NCBI RefSeq assembly: GCF_025639885.1
Contig: NZ_CP106738.1
Span: 558,001 to 622,000 of the forward strand
Direction of reading: 5' to 3'
Length of the DNA: 64,000 bases
DNA from: Roseovarius pelagicus
Lineage (GTDB): Bacteria; Pseudomonadota; Alphaproteobacteria; Rhodobacterales; Rhodobacteraceae
The position numbers were made by a program, and so were the translations under genes. Below, piece by piece: positions 44,562-54,688 of this stretch. How positions within the stretch are numbered: the stretch's first letter is position 1; every line of letters begins with the position of its first letter. The notes beneath the pieces were generated by a model, which had not been told where the DNA came from, did no database searches, and saw nothing but the letters and a program-made list of their open reading frames with translations.

Positions 44562-46577
44562 TTACCGGTGACGCCAAGCCTGTGTGCGGCCCACAATCCC
44601 CCGAGACGCAATCAGGTGAATGATCCGCGCACCTGCGTTGGTGTAAAAGATCATCATGCCCATTGCTGCCGCCGGGGCGATATCGCCTGCATCGTCCATG
44701 TTCAACACCGCGATCGAGGCCAGTGCTGTGTCATGTGAATACAGGAACACCACTGCCGATACCGTCGTCATCGCATTGACGAACAGATAGATCGAGATAT
44801 CGAGGATCGCAGGCAGGCAGACCGGCACCGTCACGCGACTGAATAGCTTCAACGTCGGTTGTTTTAGTGATGATGAAACAGATTCGAACTCTCGGTCCAT
44901 CTGCTGCAACGCCGTCGTCGCTGTCAGGTGGGACACGGTGTAAAAGTGGGTCACCGTACAGACGACGAGGATCGTCATGGTCCCGTAGATCACGCTTAGC
45001 GGGTTGTCCGGGTTGTTGAAGAAAAAGATGTAGGCAAGGCCCAGCACCATCCCCGGAATGGCCATTGGCAACATCGCGAACATCTGAAAGATTGCCCGCC
45101 CGGTTTTAAACCCGTTGGATTTCTCGACCAGATACGCGCCGAAGAAAATGATTGCCGTGCCGATCACAGCCGTCAACAGGCCCAGTTTGATCGAGTTAAA
45201 GTAAGCCGCCCAACCGCCACCGTCCATCTTGTTAAACTGATAGTTGTTCAAGCTGAAGCTAAGGTCGTATGGCCAGAATTTGACCAGCGCCGCGAACTGG
45301 CAGACGGCCAGCATTCCGACCAGAAAGACGCCCACAAGGCTGGCATAGCCGAACATGATCCAATCCGTACGTTTGTTGGGATTGGGCTGATAGGGTACCG
45401 AACGCGCCGACAGCAGCGCCACTTGCTTGCTCTGCACGAAACGGTCGATGCCGAATGCCAGAATCGCAGGCAGCACGAGGACAACCGATACCACGGCACC
45501 CATCTCAAAGTTTTGCTGCCCGATCACCTGTTTGTAGATGTCGACCGCCAAAACATTGAACTGCCCGCCGATCACCTTCGGCAGGCCGAAATCGGTGATC
45601 ACAAGGTTGAAAACCACGAACGCTGCCGAGACAAGGCCATAACGCGCTCCGGGGATCGTTACGGTCCAAAAGGTGCGCCACGGCGACGCCTTAAGCGATA
45701 CCGCCGCCTCGTAGAGCCGCGCATCAGAGATCGCAAGCGCAGTCGAAATGATCAGGAACGCATGCGGAAAAGTGAAGAACACCGATCCGATGACAATCCC
45801 GATAGGCCCATAAATCGTGCCACCGAACAGCAGGTCCTTGAGCATCCCCTGATTACCAAAGAGATAAACCAGCGCAATTCCGGGCAGCAGCGACGGCACC
45901 AGAATGGGGGCCATGGCGATCAGGCGAAACAGACCCTTGAACCGCATACAGGACCGGCTGAGTGCGTAGGCAAACCAAAAGGCCAGCGTGACCGTGACGA
46001 TCGTGCTGATCGTCGCGATCATCACCGAATTCTTGATCGAATTCGACAGCGCAGGTGTCGAGAAATATGTGGTGAAGTTCCCCAGCCCGATGTCTTTTTT
46101 CGGGCGCAGTTGCACACGGCGAAAGGTATTGCTGTCCAATTCCTGCCAGTCGGTGCTCTCGTTCAGCTTTGATCCGACCAGATAGCGCCCATCCTCATCT
46201 ACGTTACGAATGCGGTACTTTACCGGGCTGCGAAAACTGAAATCGGGAAAGAACTGCGTCACGCCCAGTCGGCCGTCTGATCCGGCGATCAGATCCTGCG
46301 GCCTTAGCACATCACGTTCTGCGTTCAGCTCCGCGAATGTCACAGGGGCGCTGAAAACCGTGCCCTCTTCGCCGCTGACCTGCACCTCGTAGGCCGCCAG
46401 ATCAAATTTGAAGGTCGAAAAGGATTTCGACAGCATTGCATATAGCGGGAACACCATCGTGATCAGCAGATAGAGGCCGATCACGATCATGCTGCCGCGC
46501 ATTACCAGATCGTCGCGCGACAGTTTTCCCTTGATGCGTGGCCCGGGAGGAATTTCGTCGATTGTCGTCTCACTCAT
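44562..46577 (-). CDS. aepW: AEP ABC transporter permease (fused two-domain)
   Basis: A 671-residue inner-membrane permease of the Fe3+/2-aminoethylphosphonate group, containing two permease domains in one chain. Helices begin at ~28; a periplasmic loop of ~130 residues follows, then two sets of six helices with EAA-type loops (YEAAVSLKASPWRTFWTVTI and VSSSLKQPTLKLFSRVTV). Length and position after the ATPase fit PhnU2/AepW proteins. The start lies 3 bases after the aepV stop. The name is inferred from context; iron-type permeases look similar. Confidence 0.8.
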   Translation of the reverse strand: MSETTIDEIPPGPRIKGKLSRDDLVMRGSMIVIGLYLLITMVFPLYAMLSKSFSTFKFDLAAYEVQVSGEEGTVFSAPVTFAELNAERDVLRPQDLIAGSDGRLGVTQFFPDFSFRSPVKYRIRNVDEDGRYLVGSKLNESTDWQELDSNTFRRVQLRPKKDIGLGNFTTYFSTPALSNSIKNSVMIATISTIVTVTLAFWFAYALSRSCMRFKGLFRLIAMAPILVPSLLPGIALVYLFGNQGMLKDLLFGGTIYGPIGIVIGSVFFTFPHAFLIISTALAISDARLYEAAVSLKASPWRTFWTVTIPGARYGLVSAAFVVFNLVITDFGLPKVIGGQFNVLAVDIYKQVIGQQNFEMGAVVSVVLVLPAILAFGIDRFVQSKQVALLSARSVPYQPNPNKRTDWIMFGYASLVGVFLVGMLAVCQFAALVKFWPYDLSFSLNNYQFNKMDGGGWAAYFNSIKLGLLTAVIGTAIIFFGAYLVEKSNGFKTGRAIFQMFAMLPMAIPGMVLGLAYIFFFNNPDNPLSVIYGTMTILVVCTVTHFYTVSHLTATTALQQMDREFESVSSSLKQPTLKLFSRVTVPVCLPAILDISIYLFVNAMTTVSAVVFLYSHDTALASIAVLNMDDAGDIAPAAAMGMMIFYTNAGARIIHLIASRGIVGRTQAWRHR

Positions 46578-46580
46578 GGA

Positions 46581-47707
46581 TCACGCCTCCGCCTTGTCAA
46601 AGGCCAAGAGCCGTTTTTGGGCCAACTCGACTGTCATTCGTTTACCAGCCGACAATTCCAGCCTCCGCACCGCGTTTACCGAAAAGTCAGCGATCAGTTC
46701 TTGATCGCCAAAACACTCGTGCTGAAGGCGGCAACGCCAGAACGACCCCAGAAACTCCATCTCGTCGACCAACACTTCCAATGCGTTGGCCTCGGTTTGG
46801 ATCACGTCGTCGCCGCCCGGCGACCGCGCACCGTCGCCGTGCGGGATGATGTCGTTGGGTCGGATCGTGGCGACGATCTGCGCGCCCTTGGAGAAACTGT
46901 GCGGCTGCGACTGCATCGTGACGCCACCGATCACGACTTCGTCCGAGGCGCCCGCCTGCGCCGGAATTTGGTTCATCTCACCGATAAAATCGGCGACAAA
47001 CAATGTTTTTGGCGAACGGTAAATCTCGGTTGGCGATCCGACCTGCTCGATCACACCGTGGTTCATAACCACGATCCGATCGGCCATGGCCAGCGCCTCT
47101 TCCTGATCATGCGTCACCATAACTGTGGTAACACCCAGTTTGCGCTGAAGCTCTTTGATCTCATGGCGCAAATGCACCCGTACCTTGGCATCGAGCGCCG
47201 AAAGCGGCTCGTCCAGCAGCAATAGACCGGGGTTGGTCGCAATGGCACGCGCCAGCGCGATGCGCTGCTGCTGCCCCCCGACAGTTGCGCGGGATATTTC
47301 CGCCCCTGTTCAGGCAGGCCCACAAGGTCCAGCAAGCCAGATACGCGCTTGGCGATCTCGTCTTTGCTGCGGCCGGTGTTCTCAAGACCAAATGCGATGT
47401 TTTTTTCAATCGTCAGGTTGGGAAAGAGAGCGTAGGATTGGAACACAATACCAAAATCACGTTCCGACGGCGGCAGGTTCGACACATCCTTGCCGCCCTG
47501 ATGAACGGTGCCCTTGGTTTGCAAGTCCAGCCCGGCGATGGCCCGTAAAAGGGTCGTCTTACCGCACCCGGATGGGCCTAGGAAACAAACGAATTCCCCG
47601 TCTTCGATATCAAGCGCGATATCCTTGAGCGCCACAAATTTTCCGAAGGCTTTCCAGAGGTTTTCGATCCTCAAATAGGGGCCTGCCCCGTTAGCAGCGT
47701 CGTGCAC
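46581..47707 (-). pseudogene. aepV: AEP ABC transporter ATPase, frameshifted
   Basis: Two overlapping frames together encode one ~375-residue ATPase. The first (from GTG 47707, with AAAGGA upstream) has Walker [10 protein letters not shown] and ends its homology at AQLSGG; the second resumes with [11 protein letters not shown] (Walker B) and VTHDQEEA, then a TOBE-type C-terminus. Between them the run of six C at 47274-47279 (six G in the mRNA) should be seven for the frame to read LSGGQQQR. The loss of one G disrupts the gene. This is a real mutation, a slippery tract, or a sequencing error. A ribosomal slip on the G-tract could restore some product. Confidence 0.8.
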
Positions 47708-47790
47708 TGAACCATCCTTTATTATTAGGGTGTTTGCGTCAGAATAGCCGATCACGCGCCAGGCGTGCAGCATTTTCTGTTCTTGGAAAA

Positions 47791-47821
47791 ATGAGGGGCA
47801 AACGCTAGGCCTGCCCCTCAT
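47791..47821 (-). terminator. Intrinsic terminator/attenuator after aepX
   Basis: On the minus strand ATGAGGGGCA and TGCCCCTCAT form a 10-bp perfect stem with an 11-base loop, followed at once by TTTTTCC. It lies 18 bases after the aepX stop and before aepV, so it should reduce transcription into the ATPase and permease genes. Confidence 0.7.
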
Positions 47822-47838
47822 GTGCTGTCCGTACCCGA

Positions 47839-48858
47839 TTATTTCGGATCGGATTTTCCATCATAGCGGCTCGACCATTCGGCCAGAATACGGGCACGAT
47901 TGTTGGCCGCGAATTCAAAATCGTTGTCGATCATCGCGTCCAGCAATCCTTCGGGGAAATGCTCGACCGGCTGTGCGACACCGGGATACGCAACCACGGC
48001 ATAGCCGGTGTTGTACATCACGTTTGCGTCTTTGGTGACGGTGAAATCAACCAGCTTTTGCGCCGCTTCAAGGCTGTCTGTGCCCGCGACGATTGCAGTG
48101 GCTTCCATATCCCAGCCAACGCCTTCGGATGGAACGATGATTTCAATCGGTGCACCGGCTGCCTTGGACTTGGCACCACGGAAAGCGAAGGAAACGCCGA
48201 TCGGGATTTCACCCGCTGCAGCCAGCTTGCAAGGCGCAGAGCCGGAGTGAGTGTAACGCGCGATGTTGTTGTGCAGGGCGTCCATGTACTCCCAGCCACC
48301 TTCTTCGCCAAAGATCTGCAGCCAGCTCGAAACATCGAGGAAGCCCGTGCCGGACGATGCCGGGTTCGGCATGATCACGTGACCTTCATACTGCGCGTCT
48401 GTCAGGTCTTTCCATGATGTCGGCGCTGTCAGGCCCAGCTTTTCACCTTCAACGGTGTTAAAGCAAACCGACGCAACCCAAGCGTCCATGCCGACCCAAG
48501 CGGGCGGGTTGTCACTATCGACGAACTTTTTATCCAACTGATCAACACCGGCTGGTGCATAGGCTTCCAGCATGCCTTCGGATTTCAGCAGCAGCAGCGA
48601 CGTCGCAGCAAGCCCCCAAATCACGTCCGCTTGCGGGTTGTCGCGCTCTGCCAGCAGTTTAGCCGTGATGACGCCCGTGGAATCGCGCACCCAGTTGATG
48701 GTGATGTCGGGGTGAACTTCGTTGAATTTCTCAGCATAGCGCGCCAGATCTTCGGCCTCGACAGCGGTGTAAACCGTCAATTCCGTATCGGCCAGCGCAC
48801 CTGTCGCTGCCAACGCCGCGAACGCAACGCCGCTCAGCACTTTGGTAAATTTCTTCAT
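47839..48858 (-). CDS. aepX: AEP ABC transporter substrate-binding protein
   Basis: A 339-residue periplasmic protein with a signal peptide ending ALAD (~24). Sequence style ([20 protein letters not shown], then [14 protein letters not shown]) is that of the iron/AEP-binding family; its AEP specificity is inferred from the phnW-phnA-phnY-pbfA neighbours. AGGAG precedes ATG 48858. Its mRNA ends at the intrinsic terminator at 47791-47821, consistent with high expression of a binding protein. Confidence 0.85.
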   Translation of the reverse strand: MKKFTKVLSGVAFAALAATGALADTELTVYTAVEAEDLARYAEKFNEVHPDITINWVRDSTGVITAKLLAERDNPQADVIWGLAATSLLLLKSEGMLEAYAPAGVDQLDKKFVDSDNPPAWVGMDAWVASVCFNTVEGEKLGLTAPTSWKDLTDAQYEGHVIMPNPASSGTGFLDVSSWLQIFGEEGGWEYMDALHNNIARYTHSGSAPCKLAAAGEIPIGVSFAFRGAKSKAAGAPIEIIVPSEGVGWDMEATAIVAGTDSLEAAQKLVDFTVTKDANVMYNTGYAVVAYPGVAQPVEHFPEGLLDAMIDNDFEFAANNRARILAEWSSRYDGKSDPK

Positions 48859-49134
48859 GTCGCATCTCCTCTATTGTTTCCTAGTCAGGACCGTTAGGCG
48901 GGCCTTTTCATTCCGCAAATCTTGTTACAAAGACAACCAAGAAGCCAAATCGATATTTCCTACCGACCCATAACTCCAGCCTATCATAACATCCGCCGGT
49001 CCCTCATGTTTGCTCCACCTAAACACGTCGTGCAACACTCATGTGACAAGCTCCGCTTTTTGCACGCCGACGCAGGCAAGAAAAATCATCTTCTTTGACG
49101 GGGTTGGCAGGACCAGTGATGCCTCGCGATGGAC

Positions 49135-49173
49135 AGGCAACTCAGCTCGAACGCAGATCGTTCAGCGTTGCCT
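49135..49173 (-). terminator. Hairpin at the end of the Na/Pi transporter gene
   Basis: AGGCAAC and GTTGCCT (49135-49141 with 49167-49173) with an inner GAACG/CGTTC pair form a nested stem overlapping the stop codon. No T-run follows, so it may be a weak terminator or mRNA-stabilising element. The rest of 48859-49134 holds no gene and probably has the aepX promoter. Confidence 0.35.
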
Positions 49174-50880
49174 GATTTCGATGTCGTCGATGTCCTGTTC
49201 GATCAGTCTCGTTTCCAGCAACTGCCCTCCGCGGTGCAAAATCGGATAGGCGGCAGACGCCATATAACTGTTGAAATCCCTCAGAGAACTGACTGTCTCG
49301 AGGTGGATATCGCTGGAGTCAAAGCTGATTTCGACCCCTTCACTCAAGCGTTTGAGGTGTCGCTTCCTGCTCTTGCGTTCAAGCCGCGCCATTTCCTGCT
49401 TTTCTTCCAGCAAGAGACGCGCACTTTCCAGATCATCCGAGATCAGCAAATTCGATGCGAGCACCATATTCGCCTGTACCTGTTCGTGCATATGACAAAC
49501 CTCTGCATGTCCGTTCTGCGAAAACTTGATACCTTTTTCGTGTTTTTCCTTGGCCAGAGGAATCAGCCGTTTGACCACGATATCGCCGGCCGCCTCTATG
49601 GCGATGGCATATTCCGTCAATTCGCGTACGCGCTTGTTGTCACCCTTTGCCATATTCTCGCTCTGAATGGCCGCAGCATATCGCCGGATATCATCCAATG
49701 CCGTGTTCACATGGTTATCCTGGGCAATCGCCGCGCGCGCGCGGTCCGGATCATAGGTCTGATAGAGGTCCATGACCGGCTGGATCATCGTCTCGACCAG
49801 TTGCACCATGCGCAGCACCTCGCGCTTGAGATTGGCGATCGCCAGATGCGGTCGCCCAAGAACCGCATCATCTAATGTCGAGCGATACATCGGCGACTGC
49901 TCTTGGTCCGAAGGCGCGTCTTCGGGCAAAAGCCGCGAAAACGGCAGTTCCAGCCGATTGCAGAACAACAGTGCTAGCAGCAGCAAAACAGCGTTGAACA
50001 AAATATGCACGTTGATCAGCGTCTGCGCCGAGTCCATTGATCCAACATACGGCAACAACTCGAACCGGTTCACCACGATCACAGTCACGATCGCGCCGCA
50101 GCCACGCACCGCCAAATTTGCGGCTGGAACACGCCGTGCGGTGCTGGACATCCCACGACTGAGCCAGACGGGTATCAACGCGCTGCCGAAATTGGCCCCC
50201 AAAACCAGCGAAACGCCAGCTTCTACAGGTATCGCTGCCACGGCGACCAAGGTGACACACATCAGGATGACCGCCACGCTGGAATGCATCACAAATGCCA
50301 AAAACGCGCCGACCAGAAAGGCCGTGATGAAATCTGCAGCCAAATAGTCCGCAATGGCAGGCAGAAAACTGCTGTCGCGTATCGGATCCATCGTCTCGCG
50401 CAGAAAGCGTAGCGAAATTAGGATGAAAGCAATGCCAAGGATGATCCGTCCGAACTGTCGCAATCGTCGCTGCTCGGCTTTGACAAACAGCCCGCCACCA
50501 ACAGCCAACAAGACCGGCACCAACCAATCCAGATTGAACGAAAACACCTGAATCAGCAGGGCAGATCCCAGATCCGCCCCTAAAACAACCGCGAGGCCGA
50601 CGCCGAACGTAACCGCCCCCGCCGCTGAAAACCCTGCCACCAGCAGCGCGACGGCTGCCGAACTTTGTAGCACAATCGCCAGCATGACCCCGGCAGAAGC
50701 CGCGCGAAGCGGGTTACGATTCTGCGTGACGACGCGCCGGAACGACGACCCGAATGCGCGTTCTATCCCGGTTTGCACCATGCGCACCGCAAAGAGCAGC
50801 AGCATCGTTGCCCCCATCAGATGCACGATGAATGACAGGATCAACACGACCGATACCCTTTCCAATCGCGCCCGAGGCAT
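49162..50880 (-). CDS. Na/Pi cotransporter family protein (NptA/PhoU-domain)
   Basis: A 572-residue membrane protein with two Na/Pi-cotransporter repeats, each with a QSS-type motif (VLQSSAAVALL near 70 and HSSVAVILM near 200), and a C-terminal PhoU-like helical domain (~340-540). Such proteins move phosphate with sodium; inside an AEP operon it may handle the phosphate released by PhnA, in either direction. The ATG at 50880 lies next to a GCCTATAGGC palindrome; a GTG twelve codons later with AAAGG upstream is another possible start. Confidence 0.88.
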   Translation of the reverse strand: MPRARLERVSVVLILSFIVHLMGATMLLLFAVRMVQTGIERAFGSSFRRVVTQNRNPLRAASAGVMLAIVLQSSAAVALLVAGFSAAGAVTFGVGLAVVLGADLGSALLIQVFSFNLDWLVPVLLAVGGGLFVKAEQRRLRQFGRIILGIAFILISLRFLRETMDPIRDSSFLPAIADYLAADFITAFLVGAFLAFVMHSSVAVILMCVTLVAVAAIPVEAGVSLVLGANFGSALIPVWLSRGMSSTARRVPAANLAVRGCGAIVTVIVVNRFELLPYVGSMDSAQTLINVHILFNAVLLLLALLFCNRLELPFSRLLPEDAPSDQEQSPMYRSTLDDAVLGRPHLAIANLKREVLRMVQLVETMIQPVMDLYQTYDPDRARAAIAQDNHVNTALDDIRRYAAAIQSENMAKGDNKRVRELTEYAIAIEAAGDIVVKRLIPLAKEKHEKGIKFSQNGHAEVCHMHEQVQANMVLASNLLISDDLESARLLLEEKQEMARLERKSRKRHLKRLSEGVEISFDSSDIHLETVSSLRDFNSYMASAAYPILHRGGQLLETRLIEQDIDDIEIRQR

Positions 50881-50912
50881 TGCCTATAGGCATATAGTGC
50901 CCGCATAATCCT

Positions 50913-51758
50913 TCAACTCCCCTTCGCCCCGGCGATAACGGCGATGCCACAGCCCACTACAATGGCTGCTGCGATCCTGCCGCGCTTGGGGCCTTCTTGG
51001 AACCAGAGCACACCAATCAACGCCGCAAAGATCACCGAGGTTTCACGCAGTGCCGAGACAATACCCAGCGGCGCCTGTGTCTTGGCAATCAGCACCAGAG
51101 CGTAGGCCGTCCCCGAAACGATGCCGCCAAAGAGGCCCAGCATCAGTGTCCGTACCGGTACCGCACGCACCCGATCCCATTTGGTTCCGAATACATAGGC
51201 CACGACAAACGCCTCAGCCGTAAAGAGGCAACCTATATATCCCAGTGCGTTGCCCGACAACCGCACACCGACACCATCCACGATCGAATAACTCGCGATC
51301 GCTACCGCCACACCAACCGCGGCCAGAAACCCGACCATCGGCATCGGTGCCTGCTTTCGTTGCGCCGCCAGTATCATGATCCCCACCGAGACCGCGAGGA
51401 TACCCATCCACGCCATCAATGGCAGCGTTTCACCCACCCAGAACTGCGCCCCCAAGGCAATCAGGATCGGTGAAAGGCCGCGGGCGATCGGGTAGACCAC
51501 ACTCAGATCGCCGACCCGATAGGCTGTGTTCAACAGGATGTAATACACCCAGTGGATCACAGTCGATGCGATGATATATGGAACGGCCGCCATACTTGGC
51601 AGGCCCGACAGCAGGACCAGCGCCAGCCCCGGCACGACATGACCCAGCGCAATCAGCCCCAGCATCACCGCCTTGTCACCGGCCCCCTTGACGATGGCAT
51701 TCCAGAACGCGTGTAGGAACGCTGCAAAGAGGACGAGCAGGAAAATCCCCGCGGTCAA
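50913..51758 (-). CDS. EamA/DMT-family transporter
   Basis: A ten-helix drug/metabolite transporter of ~281 residues with two EamA repeats (FLHAFWNAIVKG near the N-terminus; ASYSIVDGVGVRLSG in the second half). TTG 51758 overlaps the pbfA stop by 4 bases (TTGA); an earlier TTG at 51767 is also in frame. The substrate is unknown; position suggests export or uptake of AEP-pathway compounds. Confidence 0.85.
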   Translation of the reverse strand: MTAGIFLLVLFAAFLHAFWNAIVKGAGDKAVMLGLIALGHVVPGLALVLLSGLPSMAAVPYIIASTVIHWVYYILLNTAYRVGDLSVVYPIARGLSPILIALGAQFWVGETLPLMAWMGILAVSVGIMILAAQRKQAPMPMVGFLAAVGVAVAIASYSIVDGVGVRLSGNALGYIGCLFTAEAFVVAYVFGTKWDRVRAVPVRTLMLGLFGGIVSGTAYALVLIAKTQAPLGIVSALRETSVIFAALIGVLWFQEGPKRGRIAAAIVVGCGIAVIAGAKGS

Positions 51759-53110
51759 GCTGCACAATCCCTGAGCGCATCCTCGACAATCGTCAGTGCG
51801 TCATCCAGATCTTGCCGGGCGATCGTCAATGGCGGCGACAATGTCAGCACATTGCCGCTGCTGATCTTAAAGCTGAGCCCCTTGCCAAGGCAGGCATAGT
51901 AAATCGCCTCGGCCAATTGCGGATCCGGCGTGCGTGCCTCGCGATCCGATACGATCTCGACTCCGAACATCAGGCCCCTGCCCCGAATATCGCCGACATT
52001 CGCATGCCCCCCCACTGTGGCGCGCAGGCGGTCCAACGCGGCAAGCCCAAGCGTGGCAGCACGTTCCACCAGCCCTTCATCCGCAATGATGTCGAGGGTG
52101 GTTAATGCCGCACGCGCTGTTACGGGGTTTTTCTCGTGCGTGTAGTGGCCAATGGCGAAGTCGCCGCAGACGTCCAGATCATTTCGGGCCACCACGGCGG
52201 CAATCGGCAGAATACCCCCTCCCAACGCCTTACCCAGCGTCACGATATCCGGGGTTATCCCATCATGCTCAAAGGCAAACATTTCACCCGTCTTGCCCAG
52301 ACCTGTCGGAATCTCATCCATGATCAACAACGCACCATGTTTGCGGCATGCCGCCTGCACGGCTTTCCAATAACCCGCAGGTGGCACCACCGGCACAGCG
52401 CGCATCGGTTCCGCTATGACCGCGGCGACATCGCCCTCGCGCCCCAGCACATAATCCACCATCTTCGCACAGGCGAGCGCACAGTTTTCCGGCCCCGGAT
52501 GGCCATAGGCACAGTGGTAACAGTGAAATGGTGCCACATGCTCGGATCCGGGCAGCAGTGGTCCGGCAATATGGCTGCGAAACGTCGCCTCGCCCCCCAC
52601 TGACGCAGCACCGAACCCGGCCCCGTGAAACGCGTCCCAGAAGCTCAACGTCTTGAACCGACCGGTCGCGGCGCGGGCAATTTTCAGTGCAACCTCGTTG
52701 GCGTCCGATCCCCCGGTGGTAAAGAGCGTCTTGCCCAGATCGCCGGGTGCGATTTCGGCCAGCCGTTCGGCCAGCGCGACAGAAACATCATTGGTAAAGC
52801 GACGCGGCGAAAATGGTAGACTGTCCAGTTGGTCCTTGATCGCAGCGATGAGACGCGGATGACCGTAACCGATATGATGTACTGAATTGCCGTGGAAATC
52901 CATGTAGCGCCGTCCGGCGACATCCTCGATCCAGATGCCTTCGGCCTTGGCGATGGTCGACACACAGGGGCTGGACAGGCTTTGATGCAAAAACGCATCT
53001 GCATCGCGACGCAAGAGATCGCGCGCGGCGCCATCGGTTTCAGCCGCGGACCATTCTTGGCGGGCTTGCGATGTATTGGCCTCGCCTTCGGTATGGGCAA
53101 TCTGCGCCAT
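51755..53110 (-). CDS. pbfA: Class III PLP enzyme, PbfA-like ((R)-1-hydroxy-2-aminoethylphosphonate ammonia-lyase)
   Basis: A 451-residue class III aminotransferase-fold enzyme. PLP-binding marks are FTTGGSDANE, the Asp in LLIMDEIPTGLG and the Schiff-base Lys in TLGKALGGG. In AEP clusters a class III protein of this kind is known as PbfA, which turns hydroxylated AEP into phosphonoacetaldehyde and ammonia; an alternative is a second AEP aminotransferase. Identification rests on its place next to phnY and phnW. GAGGTG precedes ATG 53110. A terminator hairpin separates it from phnY. Confidence 0.78.
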   Translation of the reverse strand: MAQIAHTEGEANTSQARQEWSAAETDGAARDLLRRDADAFLHQSLSSPCVSTIAKAEGIWIEDVAGRRYMDFHGNSVHHIGYGHPRLIAAIKDQLDSLPFSPRRFTNDVSVALAERLAEIAPGDLGKTLFTTGGSDANEVALKIARAATGRFKTLSFWDAFHGAGFGAASVGGEATFRSHIAGPLLPGSEHVAPFHCYHCAYGHPGPENCALACAKMVDYVLGREGDVAAVIAEPMRAVPVVPPAGYWKAVQAACRKHGALLIMDEIPTGLGKTGEMFAFEHDGITPDIVTLGKALGGGILPIAAVVARNDLDVCGDFAIGHYTHEKNPVTARAALTTLDIIADEGLVERAATLGLAALDRLRATVGGHANVGDIRGRGLMFGVEIVSDREARTPDPQLAEAIYYACLGKGLSFKISSGNVLTLSPPLTIARQDLDDALTIVEDALRDCAA

Positions 53111-53133
53111 TTTACACCTCAGTTAAAAAAATG

Positions 53134-53158
53134 GCGGGGCTCGTTTTGTGAGCCCCGC
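53134..53158 (-). terminator. Intrinsic terminator after phnY
   Basis: On the minus strand GCGGGGCTC and GAGCCCCGC form a perfect 9-bp stem with a 7-base loop, followed by CATTTTTTTAAC. It lies between the phnY stop and the pbfA start and should end or attenuate the phnW-phnA-phnY transcript. Confidence 0.75.
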
Positions 53159-53184
53159 AGTTTCGGGAGAAAATGAGGGGAATG

Positions 53185-54633
53185 TCAATTGGGCCAAGGC
53201 AGGGAGTATGTCTTGACGTTGGTAAAGAACTTCATCGCCTCGATGACGCCTTCCTTGACGGCGTTGCCCGAGTCCTTGATGCCGCCAAAGGGGGACATCT
53301 CGATCCGGTAGCCGGGTTGTTCCCAGATGTTGCAGGTGCCCACGTCCAGCCCGTTGATATAGGCGATCGCGCGGTTCAGATCGTTGGTGCACACCCCCGA
53401 GCTGAGGCCGAACTGGGTGCCGTTGGAGATGGCCATCACCTCGGCGTCGTCGTCGGGGACACGCACGATGGGGATGATCGGGCCGAACGTTTCCTCCATC
53501 ACCAGTTCGCTGGCGTGGGGCACGTGATCGACCACGATCGGCGGCAACAGCGCGCCCTGACGGCCGGGATGATAGAGGATCTGCGCGCCTTCCTTCTCGG
53601 CCTGCAGCACACGGTTCTCGAACACTTCCGCGGCCTGCGCGTGGATCACGCAGCCCAGTTCGGTCGCGGGGTCCTGCGGGTCGCCGAACTTGATCTTCTT
53701 CGCTTTCTCCAGCACCAGCGGCACAAACCGGTCCGCCACGCTTTGCTGCACCAGGATACGCTTGATCGCGGTGCAGCGTTGACCGGAGTTGCCGGTGGCG
53801 CCCGCCACCGCGATGGTCGCAGCGCGGTCCAGATCGGCGTCGCTCAGATCATTGCACACGATCAGCGGGTCGTTTCCGCCCAGTTCCAGCGCCTGACGTT
53901 TATAGCCCGCCTTGGACGCGATCAGCTTGCCCACCGGCACACCGCCGGTAAAGGTGATGATGTCGATATGATCGTTCACCATCATTTCTTCGCCGATGTC
54001 GCCCGGCAGGCCGGTCACGATCTGGAACATCTCGGGCGGCAGCCCTGCCTCATAGAGGATGTCCGCCAGCGCGATCGCCGTCAGCGGGGTCAGTTCGGTC
54101 GGCTTGCACACCATGCAGTTGTTGGTGGCGATCGACGGCGCGATCTTGTGGCTGACCATGTTCAGCGGGTGGTTGAACGGCGTGATCGCAGAGATCGCCC
54201 GCACCGGCTCGCGCTTGGTAAAGATCTTGCGCTCCTTGCCGTTATGCGTGAGATCGCAACTGAAGATCTCGCCATCGTCATTCAGCGCCTGCATCGCCGC
54301 GAACTGATACACATCCTGCGCGCGCTTGGTCTCGTAGATCGCGTGCTGGTGGCAGATGCCCAGTTCCAGCACCAGCCACTTGGCCAGATATTCGCGCCGC
54401 TCGCCGATCAGTTCACCTGCGCGTTGCAGGATCTGGCTGCGTTCGTACCGGCTGAGCTTTGGCGTATAGTCAGCCGCGATCTGGAACGCCCGCGCCGCAT
54501 GCTCGGCCGTGCCCGCGGGCACCGTGCCGATCACCTCGCCCGTGTAGGGATATGTCACCTCTATCACATCGTCGGTGAACACCACCTCACCGCCAATGCG
54601 CATGCCTTCATGCCGGATCTCCGTCTTGCTCAT
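53185..54633 (-). CDS. phnY: Phosphonoacetaldehyde dehydrogenase
   Basis: A 482-residue NAD-dependent aldehyde dehydrogenase. The catalytic Cys is in [11 protein letters not shown], the general-base Glu in LELGGND, and the cofactor region in [10 protein letters not shown]. Its place between pbfA and phnA, downstream of phnW, identifies it as the enzyme oxidising phosphonoacetaldehyde to phosphonoacetate. The opposite strand carries a 535-codon open frame over this gene which is a composition artefact. Confidence 0.93.
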   Translation of the reverse strand: MSKTEIRHEGMRIGGEVVFTDDVIEVTYPYTGEVIGTVPAGTAEHAARAFQIAADYTPKLSRYERSQILQRAGELIGERREYLAKWLVLELGICHQHAIYETKRAQDVYQFAAMQALNDDGEIFSCDLTHNGKERKIFTKREPVRAISAITPFNHPLNMVSHKIAPSIATNNCMVCKPTELTPLTAIALADILYEAGLPPEMFQIVTGLPGDIGEEMMVNDHIDIITFTGGVPVGKLIASKAGYKRQALELGGNDPLIVCNDLSDADLDRAATIAVAGATGNSGQRCTAIKRILVQQSVADRFVPLVLEKAKKIKFGDPQDPATELGCVIHAQAAEVFENRVLQAEKEGAQILYHPGRQGALLPPIVVDHVPHASELVMEETFGPIIPIVRVPDDDAEVMAISNGTQFGLSSGVCTNDLNRAIAYINGLDVGTCNIWEQPGYRIEMSPFGGIKDSGNAVKEGVIEAMKFFTNVKTYSLPWPN

Positions 54634-54688
54634 CGTGTCCCCCCATCCTTACGCGCCATTGCTTGCCAAAGCGTTACCAAAGACCCCA

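Noticed and set aside
47114..47272. C-terminal extension of the first aepV frame
   Set aside because: After LSGG the sequence reads out of frame (Ser/Arg/Trp-rich) while the correct ATPase motifs continue in the other frame.
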